Shown: positions 1 to 9,395, numbered from the stretch's first letter. The stretch: DNA of 64,000 nt from an uncultured Clostridia bacterium (GCA_934643825.1 CAKUCW010000009.1:4751-68750), one strand, 5' to 3'. The notes: generated by a model from the sequence alone, not told the origin. Translations and numbers: made by a program.

Positions 1-1137
1 CTGGATCGCGTATTGGGCGGCGGCGTGGTGGAAGGGTCGCTGATGCTGGTCGGAGGTGACCCGGGCATCGGCAAATCGACGCTTCTGCTTCAGGCGTCGG
101 AGCATCTGGCGGCGGGAGGGGCGCGTGTCCTGTATATATCGGGTGAGGAATCCGTTCGGCAGATCAAAATGCGTGCGAGGCGGTTGGGTGTCAAGAGCGA
201 AAACCTGCTTGTGCTGAGCGAAAACGCGATGGATGCCGCCGAACGCCGCTGGGAAGAGCTTTCCCCGGATTACATGATCGTCGATTCCATCCAGACGATG
301 TATCGACCGGACATGGCAAGCGCCCCGGGCAGCGTTTCGCAGGTGCGCGAATGCGCCAGCCTGCTGATGCGCATGGCGAAGACGACGGGGTGCGCGGTTT
401 TTCTTGTCGGGCATGTGACCAAAGAGGGCGCGATTGCCGGACCACGCGTGCTGGAACACATGGTGGACGTCGTGCTGTATTTTGAGGGCGACAGGCAGCA
501 CGAATACCGCATTCTCCGCGCCGTGAAGAACCGCTTCGGCTCGGTCAATGAAATCGGACTGTTTGAAATGCACGAAAACGGCATGGTGCCGGTTGAAAAC
601 CCGTCCGAGCTGCTGCTGTCCACGCGGGCACGCAATGTGCCCGGCTCCTGCGTACACTGTGCCATCGAAGGTTCGCGCCCGATGCTGGTCGATGTTCAGG
701 CGCTTGCGCTGCAAACGGCATACGGCATGCCGCGGCGCACGACGAACGGCTTTGATTCGGGAAGGCTGGCGCTGCTGCTTGCCGTGCTGGAAAAGCGGGC
801 GGGCGTATCGCTGTTCAATCAGGATGTCTATGTCAATGTCGCGGGCGGACTGGAGCTTTCCGAGCCGGCGGCGGATTTGCCGCTGTGCGCGGCGGTGGCA
901 TCGAGCGTGCGCGACGCGTGCGTGCCGGGAGATTGGGCGGTCATCGGCGAGGTCGGTCTGGCTGGAGAAATCCGTGCGGTATCGCAGGCGGAAAGGCGGC
1001 TTGCGGAGTGTGCGCGGCTGGGCTTTACGACGGCGGTCATTCCCAGAGAAAATGCAAAACATCTGCGTGCGCCGGAAGGCATGCGCGTTTACGGAGTCGA
1101 AACGCTGGCGGAGGCGCTGGCGATACTCTTTGGCTGA
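1..1137 (+). CDS. radA: DNA repair protein RadA (5' end outside window)
   Basis: The reading frame is open from base 1, so this is the last 378 codons of a gene that starts upstream. RadA (Sms) is a RecA-like ATPase and helicase that drives branch migration of recombination intermediates. Visible are the Walker A motif GGDPGIGKST near the left edge, the RadA-specific KNRFG motif (DNA positions about 526-540) and a C-terminal Lon-like domain. The N-terminal four-cysteine zinc finger should lie just outside the window. Full-length homologues are about 450 residues. The next gene starts 15 bases downstream, so the two may be co-transcribed. Confidence 0.95.
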   Translation: MDRVLGGGVVEGSLMLVGGDPGIGKSTLLLQASEHLAAGGARVLYISGEESVRQIKMRARRLGVKSENLLVLSENAMDAAERRWEELSPDYMIVDSIQTMYRPDMASAPGSVSQVRECASLLMRMAKTTGCAVFLVGHVTKEGAIAGPRVLEHMVDVVLYFEGDRQHEYRILRAVKNRFGSVNEIGLFEMHENGMVPVENPSELLLSTRARNVPGSCVHCAIEGSRPMLVDVQALALQTAYGMPRRTTNGFDSGRLALLLAVLEKRAGVSLFNQDVYVNVAGGLELSEPAADLPLCAAVASSVRDACVPGDWAVIGEVGLAGEIRAVSQAERRLAECARLGFTTAVIPRENAKHLRAPEGMRVYGVETLAEALAILFG

Positions 1138-1151
1138 CGGAGGAATACAAG

Positions 1152-2432
1152 ATGGATTATGAATATTTTTTGCAGCGAATCCACGGCGTTATCATGCCGT
1201 CCACGGGCTGCACGGAACCGGTGGCAATCGCGCTCAACACGGCAACGGCGCGGGCAAACGCACAGGGTGAGGTTCGCCATTTGACGATCACGCTGGACAA
1301 CTACCTGTATAAAAACGCGATGGGCGTCGGCATTCCCGGCGCGGATGAGCGCGGCGTGGCGCTCTGCGCGGCGATGGGCGTGACGGCAGGAGACGCGACG
1401 GCAAAAATGCGTGTGCTTGACCATGTTTCTCCGGAGGCGCTCAGCGCGGCGAAGAAAATGGTCGCCGAAGGCAGAGTGACCGTCAAGACGAGAAGTGATG
1501 TTCACGGCTTGCTGGTCGAATCCGTATTGGAAACGGACAGCGACACGGTTCGCGTGCTGACGCTGCAATCGCATACGAACATCGTCCGTGTCGATCATGC
1601 GCCGTTTGAAGCCTATGTGGAAAATGAGGACGGCAGCACGGCGGGCGATCCCATCTGCAACTGCAAGCTGTCTGAGATGATCGCGTTTGCGAAGGAAGTT
1701 CCGCTGGAGGAGCTGCGCTTTTTGCAGGACGGCATCGACATGAACATGGCGGTTGCGCAGGAAGGCTTGAAATTCGGTCTGGGCCGTGCGGTCGATACGC
1801 TCATCAAGCAGGGCGCGATCGGAGATTCTCCGGTTTCCCGTGCGGAAAAGCTCTGCGCGGCGGCGTCTTATGCGCGGATGAGCGGCGTCAGCATGCCCGT
1901 CATGACGGCGACGGGAAGCGGCAATCAGGGCATCACGCTGCTGTTGACCATCGAGGGCGTGGCGCAGGCGATGGGCATTGACGAGGAGACCAAACTCCGC
2001 GCCGCGGCACTGGCGAACCTCATCAATATCTATGTCAAGACGTTTACGGGCACGCTGTCGGCGGTTTGCGCATGCGGCGTGGCGAGCGGACTGGGCGCGT
2101 CGGTCGGCGTGGTCTATATGCTGGGCGGCGGAGAGAAACAGATGCTCTTTGCGATGCAGAATATTCTCGGCTCGATCTGCGGCATGATCTGCGACGGCGC
2201 GAAGGAGGGCTGCGCGAGCAAGGTGCAGCTGTCCAGCGGGCTGGCGGTCAAGGCGGCGTTCCTGGCGATGAACGGCATGGGCGTACGCGGCGGCGACGGC
2301 ATCGTCGGCACGCATGGGCTGTCCTCGCTGTTTGAAAATCTGGGGCATTTGGTGCGCGAGGGCATGGAGAACACGAACAGCGTCATTGTGGAAATCATGA
2401 GCGGCAACGAGGATTGCAGAGACCGGGCGTAA
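1152..2432 (+). CDS. CyuA/UPF0597 family protein (L-cysteine desulfidase / serine dehydratase alpha-like)
   Basis: A 426-residue protein of the UPF0597 (YhaM/CyuA) family. The N-terminal STGCTEP motif and the glycine-rich middle are typical. Known members degrade L-cysteine to pyruvate, sulfide and ammonia using an Fe-S cluster, and the fold resembles the alpha domain of Fe-S serine dehydratases. The exact substrate here is inferred. The ATG at 1152 is chosen because the family alignment begins at MDYEYFLQ; the frame stays open further upstream inside radA, but that part encodes no family sequence. The molybdenum hydroxylase genes follow 15 bases downstream on the same strand, suggesting one operon for amino-acid or purine catabolism. 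Confidence 0.85.
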   Translation: MDYEYFLQRIHGVIMPSTGCTEPVAIALNTATARANAQGEVRHLTITLDNYLYKNAMGVGIPGADERGVALCAAMGVTAGDATAKMRVLDHVSPEALSAAKKMVAEGRVTVKTRSDVHGLLVESVLETDSDTVRVLTLQSHTNIVRVDHAPFEAYVENEDGSTAGDPICNCKLSEMIAFAKEVPLEELRFLQDGIDMNMAVAQEGLKFGLGRAVDTLIKQGAIGDSPVSRAEKLCAAASYARMSGVSMPVMTATGSGNQGITLLLTIEGVAQAMGIDEETKLRAAALANLINIYVKTFTGTLSAVCACGVASGLGASVGVVYMLGGGEKQMLFAMQNILGSICGMICDGAKEGCASKVQLSSGLAVKAAFLAMNGMGVRGGDGIVGTHGLSSLFENLGHLVREGMENTNSVIVEIMSGNEDCRDRA

Positions 2433-2447
2433 GCGGCGGAGAAGAGT

Positions 2448-3206
2448 ATGGCTCAGTATAAAAATTATGTGATTGCGCAGACGCTGGACGAGGCGTATGA
2501 ACTCAACGCGAAGAAATCGACGGTGATTGTCGCGGGCAACATGTGGCTTCGCATGTGCGGCATGCGCAGGCAGACGGCGCTCGACCTGTCCGCGCTGGGG
2601 CTTGATTTCATCAAAGAGGATGAGCAGGGCTTTACCATCGGCGCGATGACGACGCTGCGCACCATGGAAACCCATCCGGCGCTGAACGCGGCGTTCGGCG
2701 GGGTGTTTGCCCGTGCGCTTGAGCCGATTGTCGGCACGCAGTTCCGAAACAGCGCGACGGTCGGCGGAAGCGTGTTCAGCCGATTCGGCTTTTCGGATGT
2801 CAGCACGCTGCTGCTCGCCATGGGCGCAAAGGTCGTGACCTATGCGCGGGGCGAAGTGCCGCTTGACGAGTTTCAGAAGGAAAAGTGGGACAGGGACATC
2901 CTGACTGCCATCCGCATTGAAAAAGGCAGGAGCGCGGCGATTGAAAGCGTGCGCCTGTCCAAGACGGATATCCCGGTGCTGGTCTGCGCGGCATCGGCGG
3001 ATGAGCGCGGCGTGCGCGTGGCGCTGGGCAGCCGCCCGGCGCGTGCGATGATCGTGGCAGAGGGCGCCAAGCCGGAAGCGCTTGACTATATGCGCATGGC
3101 GGCAGACATTCCGATGGGCACCAATGCCCGCGCATCGGAGGCTTACAGAAGGAAGGTCGCGCCGGTGCTGATGGAACGCGCCGTGCAGGCATGCCTGAAG
3201 AGGTGA
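2448..3206 (+). CDS. xdhB: Molybdenum hydroxylase, FAD-binding subunit (XdhB-like)
   Basis: A 252-residue protein of the CO dehydrogenase/xanthine dehydrogenase FAD-binding type. The central segment IVGTQFRNSATVGGS matches the flavin-binding loop of these subunits, and the C-terminal third resembles the CODH flavoprotein C-terminal domain. It would pass electrons from the 2Fe-2S subunit to NAD or another acceptor. At 252 residues it is slightly short for the family (about 260-290). It is followed 6 bases later by the Fe-S subunit, then by the Mo subunit, giving a three-gene heteromer. The substrate (xanthine, another purine or an N-heterocycle) cannot be told from sequence. Confidence 0.87.
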   Translation: MAQYKNYVIAQTLDEAYELNAKKSTVIVAGNMWLRMCGMRRQTALDLSALGLDFIKEDEQGFTIGAMTTLRTMETHPALNAAFGGVFARALEPIVGTQFRNSATVGGSVFSRFGFSDVSTLLLAMGAKVVTYARGEVPLDEFQKEKWDRDILTAIRIEKGRSAAIESVRLSKTDIPVLVCAASADERGVRVALGSRPARAMIVAEGAKPEALDYMRMAADIPMGTNARASEAYRRKVAPVLMERAVQACLKR

Positions 3207-3212
3207 GAGAAG

Positions 3213-3683
3213 ATGAAGATCGAGTTTAAGCTCAACGGGCGCACCATTGCGTTTGATGCCGGGGCGAACGATACGCTGTACGGCATGCTTCGCGCACTGG
3301 GCATCAGCAGCGTTAAATGCGGATGCGAAACGACGAATTGCGGGCTGTGTACGGTGCATATGGACGGAAAAGCCGTGCTTTCCTGCTCGGTTCCCGCGAT
3401 GCGCTGCAACGGGCGCGATATTCGGACGCTGGAGGGCATGGGCGATGCGGCAAAAGCGTTGGCGGACTGCCTCGCCGACGAGGGCGCGGATCAGTGCGGC
3501 TTCTGTGCGCCGGGCATGATGATGAATGTGCTGATGCTCGCCAAAGAGAAGCCGGATGCGACGGATGAGGAAGCCGACGCCTATCTGGCGGGCAACCTCT
3601 GCCGCTGCACGGGCTATATGAGCCAGAAGCGGGCGATTCGCCGCTTTTTGAATCGGGTCGTCAGCGGGGAGGTGCGCGTATGA
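3213..3683 (+). CDS. xdhC: Molybdenum hydroxylase, 2Fe-2S subunit (XdhC-like)
   Basis: A 156-residue electron-transfer subunit. The N-terminal plant-ferredoxin-type cluster is complete: C38, C43, C46 and C58 with spacing C-x4-C-x2-C-x11-C. The C-terminal helical domain carries the second cluster motifs CGFC and CRC. This is the usual length and arrangement for the small subunit of xanthine dehydrogenase and aldehyde oxidoreductase relatives. It lies 6 bases after the FAD subunit, and its stop codon overlaps the start of the Mo subunit (ATGA), indicating translational coupling and equal production. Confidence 0.93.
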   Translation: MKIEFKLNGRTIAFDAGANDTLYGMLRALGISSVKCGCETTNCGLCTVHMDGKAVLSCSVPAMRCNGRDIRTLEGMGDAAKALADCLADEGADQCGFCAPGMMMNVLMLAKEKPDATDEEADAYLAGNLCRCTGYMSQKRAIRRFLNRVVSGEVRV

Positions 3684-5965
3684 GGTCGGTCGGACAGGGC
3701 GTCCGCAAGAAGGACTCCGCCGCGCTGCTTTCGGGCAAGCCCGTCTATACGGAGGATGTTTCTCCGAAAAACTGTTTGCAGGTCGTCATCCTGCGCAGTC
3801 CGCATGCCCACGCGATGATTGAGGAGATCGACGTTTCGCGTGCGCTGAAAGCGCCGGGCGTCGCCTGTGCGCTGACGTATCACGATGTGCTGGATATTCG
3901 TTTTACGCAGGCGGGGCAGACGTACCCGGAGTTCAGCCCGTATGACAGGCTGATTCTCGACCGCCATTTGCGCTGCGTGGGCGATCCGGTGGCGATTGTC
4001 GCGGCGGCGACACGCGAACAGGCGGAAGCGGCGATTCGGCTTATTCGCGTAAAATATCAGATTCTGCCCGCAATTCTCGATGCGAAGACGGCGAAGGACA
4101 ACCCCGTCTGCATTCATCCGGAGGAGAATTGGCGTGCGCTCGTTCCCTGCGGCGCGGACAACCGACGCAATCTGGTCGCGGAGGGCAGGGACGAAAGCGG
4201 CGATATCGAAGCGGAGCTTGCCGCGTGCGACATCATCATCGAGCAGGATTACAGCACGCTGGCGAACCAGCAGGCGATGATGGAAACCTTCCGCGCCAGC
4301 ACCCATCTGGATGCTTACGGGCGGCTGACGGTCATTTCCTCGACGCAGGTGCCTTTCCATGTGCGCCGCAATGTGGCGACGGCACTGGGCATTCCCAAGA
4401 ATCAGGTTCGCGTCATCAAGCCGCGCATCGGCGGCGGTTTCGGCGCAAAGCAGACGATGGTTTGCGAGGTCTATCCCGCTATCGTGACGATGAAAACGGG
4501 CTTGCCCGCGATGATCGTCTATACCCGACAGGAATCGCAGACGATTTCCAGCCCGCGCCACGCGATGAATATCCATGTGCGGCTCGGCGCGACGAAGGAC
4601 GGCGTGATCCGCGCCGTGGACATGTTTACGCTGTCCAATTCCGGCGCATACGGCGAACATGGACCGACGACGGTCGGGCTTTCCGGTCACAAATCCATTC
4701 CGCTCTATACGCATAATATGAAGGCATTCCGCTTCTCGTGGGAGGTTGTGTATACCAACACGATGAGCGCGGGCGCATACCGCGGATACGGCGCGACGCA
4801 GGGCATGTTTGCGATGGAATCCGCCGTCAACGAGCTGGCGCATCGGCTGAATATGGATCCCGGCGAGCTTCGCGCCCGCAACGTCGTCCGTCAGGGCGAG
4901 GTCATGCCGGCGTATTACGGCGAGCGGGCGGACAGCTGCACGCTGGATGGATGCCTTGCCCGGGCGCAGGAGATGATCGGCTGGAAGGAAAAATATCCGG
5001 CGAAAACGCTGCCGAACGGACATGTCCGCGCTGTGGGCATGGCGCTGGCGATGCAGGGCTCGGGTATTTCGGCGGTCGATACGGGCTCGGTTGAAATTCG
5101 GCTCTGCGACGAAGGAACCTATGTGATGGCGATTGGCGCGACCGATATGGGAACGGGATGCGACACCATTCTTGCGCAGATCGCGGCGGAAAGCCTCGAC
5201 TGCCCGATTGAAAACATCGCGGTGCATGGCGTGGATACCGACCATTCGCCGTATGACTGCGGCTCGTATGCATCCAGCACAACCTATGTCACGGGCATGG
5301 CGGTCGTCAAAACCTGCGAAAAGCTCATCCGTCAGCTGGAAGCGGCGGGCGCAAAGCTGCTTGCGTGCGATGCGGGCGAAGTCGTCTTTGAAGGCGACGG
5401 TGTGCGCAGCACGAAAGACGAGCGCAAGGTGACGCTCGGCGAGATTGCCACGGCGCAGATGACGGCGTCGGTGGATACCATCGCCGCCTGTGCGTCCAAC
5501 GGTTCGCCGATTTCGCCGCCGCCGTTCATGGCAGGCTGTGCGGAAATCGACCTTGACCCGCAGACGGGCGTGGTCGAGGTGGTCGATTACGTCGGCGTGG
5601 TGGATTGCGGAACGGTCATCAATCCTCAGCTGGCACGCGTTCAGACGGAGGGCGGCATCATGCAGGGCATTGGCATGACGCTGACCGAGCAGCCGCGCAT
5701 GGACGCACGGGGACGGACGATGAGCAATTCCTTCCTGCAATATAAACTGCCCACGCGCATGGACGCGCACAGCATTCGCGTCGATTTCGTGCCGAGCTAT
5801 GAGCCGACAGGTCCGTTCGGCGCAAAATCCATCGGCGAATGCGTCATCAATACGCCCGCGCCCGCCATCGCGGATGCGGTATTCCATGCGTGCGGCGTGA
5901 GAATACGGAATCTGCCCGTCACGCCGGAAAAGATTCTCTTCGGAAAAAAGGAGAAGGACGCGTGA
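3680..5965 (+). CDS. xdhA: Molybdenum hydroxylase, Mo-pterin catalytic subunit (XdhA-like)
   Basis: A 761-residue catalytic subunit of the xanthine dehydrogenase/aldehyde oxidase family. The glycine-rich pterin-binding motif GGGFGAKQ lies at residues 251-258, AYRGYGATQ follows near 365, and near the C-terminus GPFGAKSIGE contains the conserved glutamate that acts as catalytic base at the Mo centre. The enzyme hydroxylates a carbon next to a ring nitrogen using water. The start overlaps the Fe-S gene and the stop overlaps the next gene, a cofactor cytidylyltransferase, so the enzyme and its cofactor maturation are genetically coupled. The substrate is not determinable from sequence. Confidence 0.93.
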   Translation: MRSVGQGVRKKDSAALLSGKPVYTEDVSPKNCLQVVILRSPHAHAMIEEIDVSRALKAPGVACALTYHDVLDIRFTQAGQTYPEFSPYDRLILDRHLRCVGDPVAIVAAATREQAEAAIRLIRVKYQILPAILDAKTAKDNPVCIHPEENWRALVPCGADNRRNLVAEGRDESGDIEAELAACDIIIEQDYSTLANQQAMMETFRASTHLDAYGRLTVISSTQVPFHVRRNVATALGIPKNQVRVIKPRIGGGFGAKQTMVCEVYPAIVTMKTGLPAMIVYTRQESQTISSPRHAMNIHVRLGATKDGVIRAVDMFTLSNSGAYGEHGPTTVGLSGHKSIPLYTHNMKAFRFSWEVVYTNTMSAGAYRGYGATQGMFAMESAVNELAHRLNMDPGELRARNVVRQGEVMPAYYGERADSCTLDGCLARAQEMIGWKEKYPAKTLPNGHVRAVGMALAMQGSGISAVDTGSVEIRLCDEGTYVMAIGATDMGTGCDTILAQIAAESLDCPIENIAVHGVDTDHSPYDCGSYASSTTYVTGMAVVKTCEKLIRQLEAAGAKLLACDAGEVVFEGDGVRSTKDERKVTLGEIATAQMTASVDTIAACASNGSPISPPPFMAGCAEIDLDPQTGVVEVVDYVGVVDCGTVINPQLARVQTEGGIMQGIGMTLTEQPRMDARGRTMSNSFLQYKLPTRMDAHSIRVDFVPSYEPTGPFGAKSIGECVINTPAPAIADAVFHACGVRIRNLPVTPEKILFGKKEKDA

Positions 5966-6555
5966 AGCTGTGCGTCGTGTTGCTGGCGGCGGGGGAAAGC
6001 AGACGGTTCGGAAGAGAAAACAAGCTGCTTGCGCTCTATCACGGCAGACCGATGATCGCTAAAGCGCTCGAAACGCTGGGAAGCCTGCCATGTGCGCGGA
6101 GAATGGCGGTGGTCAGCGATGCGCAGGTCGATGCGCTGGCAAAAGAAGCGGGCTTTCAGACCGTTTTAAACGGCGAGGTCGGGCGGGGGATGTCCCATTC
6201 CATTCATCTGGGCGTGAAAAATGCCGGGGATGCGGATGCCGTGCTGCTGTGCGCGGCGGATATGCCGAAGCTCTCCCGCGAGTCGCTGGAGCGGCTGCTG
6301 CATGCGTTTGAACAGACAGGCGCAAGAGCGGCTTGTCTGTCAGATGGAGAAACATGGGGGAATCCGGCGGTGTTTTCTGCCGCGTGCTTGGATGAACTCC
6401 TTGGGCTGACGGGGGACAGGGGCGCCAAGCGCATCCTGATGAAGGAAAAGGCGGTGCGCATTCCCTGCGTTTCGCCGGGAGAATTGAGCGATGCGGATAC
6501 GCCGCAGGCGCTTTGCCGCATGGAAGAGGAAGCGGAGCAAAAAACGGAAAGATGA
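5962..6555 (+). CDS. mocA: MocA-like molybdenum cofactor cytidylyltransferase (NTP transferase)
   Basis: A 197-residue nucleotidyltransferase. The N-terminal LAAGESRRFGRENKLL is the NTP-binding signature of the MobA/MocA family, and LCAADMPKLS carries the metal-binding aspartate. MocA transfers CMP to molybdopterin, the cofactor form used by xanthine dehydrogenase-type enzymes. The GTG start at 5962 overlaps the Mo-subunit stop (GTGA), and the family signature begins at once from it; the longer frame upstream lies inside the preceding gene. This is the last gene of the operon, and a strong terminator follows directly. Confidence 0.85.
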   Translation: MKLCVVLLAAGESRRFGRENKLLALYHGRPMIAKALETLGSLPCARRMAVVSDAQVDALAKEAGFQTVLNGEVGRGMSHSIHLGVKNAGDADAVLLCAADMPKLSRESLERLLHAFEQTGARAACLSDGETWGNPAVFSAACLDELLGLTGDRGAKRILMKEKAVRIPCVSPGELSDADTPQALCRMEEEAEQKTER

Positions 6556-6556
6556 T

Positions 6557-6590
6557 AAAGCGGATGGGTGTGGATGCCCATCCGCTTTTG
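6557..6590 (+). terminator. Rho-independent terminator of the molybdenum hydroxylase operon
   Basis: A 12-bp perfect stem (6558-6569 with 6578-6589, AAAGCGGATGGG and its complement) with an 8-base loop lies directly after the MocA-like stop. The 3' arm ends in TTTT. Confidence 0.8.
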
Positions 6591-6636
6591 TGCAAATATG
6601 ATGAGAAAATCAGCGGCAGATGGTGAATCTACCGTC

Positions 6637-6665
6637 TTGAAAAGCTTATGAGAAACGTGTATAAT
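6637..6665 (+). promoter_or_regulatory. Sigma-A promoter of the MATE gene
   Basis: TTGAAA (6637-6642), a 17-bp spacer and a perfect TATAAT (6660-6665) lie about 95 bases before the MATE start. This is the only strong promoter between the upstream terminator and the gene. Confidence 0.75.
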
Positions 6666-6759
6666 ACCGCTGATTTCAAAGCAATTTGTATTCCCATCGG
6701 GCATCTCGAGCAAAGGTGTACACTTTATTTCACAATAACCGTTTTTAAGGGAGATTTGT

Positions 6760-8133
6760 ATGACCAAAGACTTGACACAGGGTTCACCTGTGCGACTGAT
6801 CCTCGGTTTTGCTCTGCCGCTGTTGGCGGGCATGCTCTTTCAGCAGCTCTATAATCTGGTGGATACGCTGATCGTCGGGCGCTTTCTGGGCATGGAAGCG
6901 CTCGCGGGCGTAGGCGCGACCGGTTCGATCAATTTCCTCGTGCTGGGCTTCTGCATGGGCATCTGTTCAGGCTTCGCCATCCCGGTTGCGCAGCAGTTCG
7001 GTGCGCGTGAAGAAAGCCGGATGCGCGAGTTTGTCGCCAACGGCGTATGGCTCTCCATCGCGTTTGCGCTGGTGATGACCGTGATGACGGTGGTTTACTG
7101 CGACGCGATCCTCAGCGCAATGAATACGCCGGAGGATTGTTTCCAGCAGGCGTATGATTATATCGTCGTCATTTTCGCGGGCATTCCGTTCACGTTCCTG
7201 TACAACCTGCTTTCGGGCTGGCTGCGTTCGCTGGGCGACAGCAAGACGCCGCTGTTCTTCTTGGTGCTTTCCTCGGTGCTGAATGTCATTCTGGATCTGT
7301 TCTTTATTCTTGTGATGAAGCTGGGCGTATTCGGCGCGTCGCTGGCGACGGTGCTGAGTCAGGCGATTTCCGGTTTGCTCTGTCTGCTGTTCATTGCGGC
7401 GAAGGTGCCGATTCTGCATATCAGCCGTGACGAGTGGCGCATGCGGTCCGTGCGCATGAAGGAATTGTGCGCGTATGGCGTGCCGATGGGGCTTCAATAT
7501 TCCATTACCGCAATCGGAAGCGTTATTTTGCAGGTGGCGGTCAATTCGCTGGGTTCTCTTTCCGTTGCGGCGGTCACGGCGGGAGGCAAGGTGCTGAATT
7601 TCCTCGCGTGTCCGTTTGACGCGCTGGGCTCGACCATGGCGACCTATGGTGCGCAGAATGTCGGCGCAAGCAAATACGACCGCCTGAACAAGGGACTGTA
7701 TGCGGCATCGCTGATGGGCTGCGGCTATTCGCTGCTTGCTTTTGCCATCGCGTGGTTCTTTGGACGCAGCCTGACCGGACTGTTTGTTTCCGGCGACAGC
7801 AGCGCACAGCTGATTGAGCTGGCACAGACGTATATGCTGGTCAATGTGCTGGCGTATCCGCTGCTGACGCTGGTCAACGTTGTGCGGTTCATGATTCAGG
7901 GCATGGGTTTCTCGATGTTCGCGATTCTGGCGGGCGTTATGGAGATGATTGCACGCAGTCTGGCGGGCATGTTCCTCGTTCCGGCACTGGGCTTCGTCGG
8001 CGCGGCGATGGGCAGCCCGCTGGCATGGGTCGCGGCGGATATCTTCCTCGTACCGGCGTATTTCCGCTGTCGTCGCGTGCTGATGAGCCAGGCGCATCAC
8101 CTGCATGTGGCAGCGTGTGAAAATGAGGCGTAA
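6760..8133 (+). CDS. MATE family efflux transporter
   Basis: A 457-residue polytopic membrane protein with about 12 hydrophobic segments in two similar halves. The start LTQGSPVRLILGFALPLL and the following QQLYNLVDTLIVGRFLG are typical of the NorM/DinF-like MATE clade common in Clostridia. It would export cationic compounds or drugs in exchange for Na+ or H+; the substrate is unknown. It has its own promoter upstream. A LysR regulator with a separate promoter follows in the same direction. Confidence 0.93.
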   Translation: MTKDLTQGSPVRLILGFALPLLAGMLFQQLYNLVDTLIVGRFLGMEALAGVGATGSINFLVLGFCMGICSGFAIPVAQQFGAREESRMREFVANGVWLSIAFALVMTVMTVVYCDAILSAMNTPEDCFQQAYDYIVVIFAGIPFTFLYNLLSGWLRSLGDSKTPLFFLVLSSVLNVILDLFFILVMKLGVFGASLATVLSQAISGLLCLLFIAAKVPILHISRDEWRMRSVRMKELCAYGVPMGLQYSITAIGSVILQVAVNSLGSLSVAAVTAGGKVLNFLACPFDALGSTMATYGAQNVGASKYDRLNKGLYAASLMGCGYSLLAFAIAWFFGRSLTGLFVSGDSSAQLIELAQTYMLVNVLAYPLLTLVNVVRFMIQGMGFSMFAILAGVMEMIARSLAGMFLVPALGFVGAAMGSPLAWVAADIFLVPAYFRCRRVLMSQAHHLHVAACENEA

Positions 8134-8148
8134 AGCGGTGCTTCCTGC

Positions 8149-8177
8149 TTGACAGCGTATGAATGCCATGCTATTCT
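8149..8177 (+). promoter_or_regulatory. Promoter of the LysR-family gene
   Basis: A perfect TTGACA (8149-8154), a 17-bp spacer and TATTCT (8172-8177) lie just after the MATE stop and 25 bases before the LysR start codon. Confidence 0.7.
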
Positions 8178-8201
8178 CCTTCTGTAAGGAAGGGGATTGG
8201 C

Positions 8202-9104
8202 ATGACGATTCATATGCTTGAGTATTTTATCGCTGTGGCAGAGGGCCAAAGCTTTACGGATGCGGCAGGAAGCTGCTTTGTCAGCCAGCCCGCACTCAGC
8301 CGGGCAATCGCCAATTTGGAGAAGGAAGTCGGGTGTGCGCTCATCGACCGCGAGAACCGAAAGAGCGTCACGTTGACGCCCGCGGGGGAACGAATGCTCG
8401 TGGAAGCACGGCGGGTGATGAGCCAGCTGGAGACGATGGTGGAGCGCGTTCGGCAAATCGACGAGCAGACGCACAGCGTGGTCACAATCGGCTATATCGC
8501 TTATGGTCTGCTCCAAACCTTTAGAACAGCCGCTAAGCCGGCGTTTGATCGTGCGGCAAAGGAGAGCATTCGCCTCGAACCCGTATATGGCTCGACGCCC
8601 GAAATCAGGGAGCGGCTGCTCAGCGGCGAATTGGATTGCGCGGTGCTGCCAGAAACGCTTGCTATGAGCATGCGTGATTGCTGCTATACGGTCGTCTGTC
8701 AAACCGAAATGCGCGTGCTGATTCCAAGAGAAAACCCGCTGTTCGGTTGTTCATCGGTGCGGATGGAACAGCTTGCGGATATGCCATTCGTCATGTTTGA
8801 TGCAAAGGATTTGCCGGAAATCTATGCCCGGAATATCGCCCAATGCATGAACGCCGGATTTATGCCGCGTGTGGTCGATACGGGAAAGAAGATGGGCGAT
8901 GTGGTTGCCTTGCTGCATCAGCATAAGGCGGTTGGCATGGCATCCGACGCGTTTGGCTATGCGCAGAGCGAGGATCTGCATCTGGTGCCTATTGAAGGCG
9001 TGGAATACCGCAATCCGCTGACGCTGACGATCCGCAGCCGCGTGGTCAACCCGCAGGCGAAGCACTTTTTTGAAATGGTGTCGCAAATTTCCGACCATCC
9101 ATAA
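8202..9104 (+). CDS. LysR family transcriptional regulator
   Basis: A 300-residue LysR-type regulator. Residues about 1-60 form the winged helix-turn-helix (SFTDAAGSCFVSQPALSRAI); the rest is the periplasmic-binding-protein-like effector domain. The ATG at 8202 is chosen because it follows a strong AAGGAAGGGG ribosome site and the family alignment starts there. Targets are not evident: the preceding MATE gene has its own promoter and the downstream exported flavoprotein is separated by two repeat elements. Either could be regulated, and autoregulation is usual in the family. Confidence 0.92.
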   Translation: MTIHMLEYFIAVAEGQSFTDAAGSCFVSQPALSRAIANLEKEVGCALIDRENRKSVTLTPAGERMLVEARRVMSQLETMVERVRQIDEQTHSVVTIGYIAYGLLQTFRTAAKPAFDRAAKESIRLEPVYGSTPEIRERLLSGELDCAVLPETLAMSMRDCCYTVVCQTEMRVLIPRENPLFGCSSVRMEQLADMPFVMFDAKDLPEIYARNIAQCMNAGFMPRVVDTGKKMGDVVALLHQHKAVGMASDAFGYAQSEDLHLVPIEGVEYRNPLTLTIRSRVVNPQAKHFFEMVSQISDHP

Positions 9105-9163
9105 AGAGAATTTGTCAGCTATTCGACAAAATGCCGGCGGCTCAGCGCATCTTTGACAGCAAC

Positions 9164-9350
9164 GAAAATGATATAGAAAAAACGCCCGCGTGCGCAGAAC
9201 TTTGGGATTTTGCAGACGTGGGCAGAAGTGAAAGCGGGCTCAGCCTGTTTTTAAATGAATTGAAAATGATATAGAAAAAACGTCCGCGTGCGCAGAACTT
9301 TGGGATTTTGCAGACGTGAGCGGAAGTGAAAGCGGGCTCAGCCCGCTTTT
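9164..9350 (+). repeat. Family A intergenic repeat, two tandem copies
   Basis: Two near-identical copies (9164-9252 and 9262-9350) repeat with a 98-bp period. Each runs from ATATAGAAAAAAC through CCGCGTGCGCAGAACTT to a hairpin AGCGGGCTCAGCCCGCT followed by T residues. In this orientation the copies form terminator-like hairpins after the LysR gene. Further copies lie at 15544, 17443, 43131, 59405 and 63738. Confidence 0.85.
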
Positions 9351-9395
9351 ATGATTTTGGGGTATTTAAAACCGAGATTGATTATTTTTTGGCAT

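Noticed and set aside
1089..5887. Very long open frames on the minus strand opposite the CyuA and molybdenum hydroxylase genes
   Set aside because: They are antisense shadows caused by codon bias in GC-rich genes; the translations are histidine/arginine-rich without any family, and the + strand genes are clear.
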